6,967 nt of DNA, taken from an uncultured Alphaproteobacteria bacterium (lineage in GTDB: Bacteria > Pseudomonadota > Alphaproteobacteria > GCA-2731375). Position numbers and translations under genes: made by a program. Under the pieces are notes generated by a model. It worked only from the letters and a program-made list of their open reading frames with translations, was not told the DNA's origin and did no database searches. The stretch covers positions 1-6,967 of the forward strand of contig CAJWZI010000074.1 of the NCBI GenBank assembly GCA_913049615.1, given 5' to 3'. Positions 6,185 to 6,967 of the stretch are shown here, piece by piece; the stretch's first letter is position 1; each line of letters starts with the position of its first letter.

Positions 6185-6227
6185 ACGGAAGCTAACGCAA
6201 TTGGGTAGCCCGCCTTTTGGCTTCCGT
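6185..6227 (-). terminator. Terminator-like inverted repeat downstream of the SDR gene
   Basis: ACGGAAGC (6185-6192) and GCTTCCGT (6220-6227) form a perfect 8-bp inverted repeat with a 27-nt spacer. Read on the minus strand, the stem is followed by AGTATTTTTCC, a short T-run, about 57 nt after the SDR stop. A second T-run lies on the plus side (6232-6238). The long loop is unusual for an intrinsic terminator and a nested GCC-AAAA-GGC hairpin may compete, so confidence is moderate. Confidence 0.4.
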
Positions 6228-6283
6228 CCGGGATTTTTGCGCCTTGCTGACGCCGCCTATCCAAAGGGCTAACGGAAATTTAG

Positions 6284-6967
6284 CTATTCATTTTTCAGGC
6301 TACCCAGGAAATCATCTATCATGCGTGGTAGGTCGTGGGTCGGTTGCCAGCCCCATTCGTCCCGCGCGCAGCTGTCATCGATGGTTTGCGACCTGCCGTG
6401 CAACATTGGCTTGGCAGGATCAGGTGCGAAGTCGATAACGGCGTGTGGAATCTTGGCTCGCACCGCGTCGGCGATTTCCCCGGCAGTCGGAGTGGGTTTT
6501 GTGCCGTCCACAAGATAGTTGACCATCTTGATGTTTTCCAGCGGTGCTCGGGCCAACTGCACTGTAGCGGCGGCGGCCTCGGTGATATACATCACGGGAA
6601 CCCGGGTTTCCGGCGTGGTCCAGACGGTGAAAGGGTTGCCTTTTGCGCTCTCCTCGATCATCCAGGAGGTGTATTGCACCATGCCCGGTGTCGTGACCCC
6701 GGGCCCAATCACGGATGGGTAGCGCAGGCCGCGGAAATCGAGGCCGTATTTACGCTTGAAGACCAGCCCCATATGTTCCCCAAACGCCTTAGTCGCGCCG
6801 TAGAACAGCAACGGACGCTGCAGGGTCGTGTCGGTCAGCGTTCCACCATCTATATCGTAGCCATAGCTGCCAATCGAACTAGAAAAGATCACCTGACGCA
6901 CATCGAAAAGCCGTGCTGCTTCGAGCACATAGAATGTTCCCATGGCGTTGGTTTGGATCGCGCTGGC
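6284..6967 (-). CDS. NAD-dependent epimerase/dehydratase (extended SDR), L-threonine 3-dehydrogenase-like, 5' truncated by the window edge
   Basis: The gene is partial: the reading frame continues through the edge at 6967, so the first ATG-like codon at 6943 is internal. The visible 227 residues lack the N-terminal Rossmann fold with its Gly-rich NAD-binding loop. They contain the catalytic elements of the extended short-chain dehydrogenases: Ser in IFSSSIGSYG (residues 27-36 of the visible part) and the YxxxK motif FYGATKAFGE with Tyr56 and Lys60. The segments LFDVRQVIF, TTLQRPLLFYGATK, RKYGLDFRGLRYP and the C-terminal IDDSCARDEWGWQPTHDL resemble SDR-type L-threonine 3-dehydrogenases, which oxidise threonine to 2-amino-3-ketobutyrate with NAD. 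Sequence in the substrate-binding part (PVMYITEAAAAT) keeps only part of the similarity, so another sugar or hydroxy-acid substrate remains possible. The downstream neighbour is the unrelated HIT gene, and no glycine C-acetyltransferase partner is visible. Confidence 0.85.
   Translation of the reverse strand, partial: ASAIQTNAMGTFYVLEAARLFDVRQVIFSSSIGSYGYDIDGGTLTDTTLQRPLLFYGATKAFGEHMGLVFKRKYGLDFRGLRYPSVIGPGVTTPGMVQYTSWMIEESAKGNPFTVWTTPETRVPVMYITEAAAATVQLARAPLENIKMVNYLVDGTKPTPTAGEIADAVRAKIPHAVIDFAPDPAKPMLHGRSQTIDDSCARDEWGWQPTHDLPRMIDDFLGSLKNE

Larger units (their letters stand above)
6019..6283. other. AT-rich intergenic region between the SDR and HIT genes
   Basis: About 265 bp separate the stop of the SDR gene from the start of the HIT gene, both leftward. 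The left part holds the HIT leader and promoter candidates and the right part a terminator-like repeat, both listed separately. No coding frame is credible: the rightward frame from 6217 runs into the antisense of the SDR gene. Confidence 0.5.

Noticed and set aside
6217..6438. Rightward 73-codon frame across the SDR stop
   Set aside because: Most of it is antisense to the SDR coding sequence and no SD or homology is visible.

Overview
The window looks like chromosomal DNA from an alphaproteobacterium, possibly a Rhodospirillales-like or marine lineage. The base composition is moderate in GC, with more AT-rich intergenic stretches. The protein families fit that group: an LCAD-type acyl-CoA dehydrogenase, a stand-alone MetE C-terminal-type methyltransferase, a FadD-like ligase, a divergent Tag-type glycosylase, a HIT protein and a threonine-dehydrogenase-like SDR. 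The tRNA-Asp gene encodes its own CCA. The taxonomic placement is inference from gene content only. I see no phage, insertion sequence, CRISPR array or other mobile element.

Layout from left to right: (1) Positions 1-220 hold no recognisable gene, only a short open frame entering from the left edge. (2) A leftward pair follows, in which an acyl-CoA dehydrogenase (925-2070) is transcribed ahead of a Tag-like 3-methyladenine DNA glycosylase (221-889) with a 35-bp gap. (3) A 97-bp divergent promoter region separates this pair from a rightward single-domain MetE-like methyltransferase (2168-3271). (4) A 272-bp AT-rich spacer without a gene comes next. (5) A leftward AMP-forming acyl-CoA synthetase occupies 3544-5103; its start is best placed at an internal ATG with an SD rather than at the longest possible ORF. 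(6) A rightward tRNA-Asp(GUC) at 5352-5428 has a perfect TTGACA box upstream. (7) A leftward HIT-family protein (5545-6018) has a plausible promoter and a palindrome in its leader. (8) A second AT-rich spacer contains a terminator-like inverted repeat. (9) The C-terminal three quarters of a leftward extended SDR related to L-threonine 3-dehydrogenase (6284 to the edge) runs off the right side.

Functionally, the acyl-CoA synthetase and the acyl-CoA dehydrogenase carry out the activation and first oxidation steps of fatty-acid-type beta-oxidation. They are separated by the methyltransferase and are not in one operon, so a dedicated pathway cannot be claimed. The remaining genes are housekeeping or repair functions. 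I found no convincing new multi-gene system. The points most worth a second look are the substituted base-recognition pocket of the Tag-like protein, a 13-bp motif shared by the upstream regions of the dehydrogenase and glycosylase genes, and repeated CCCTTAAGGG palindromes at the HIT gene.
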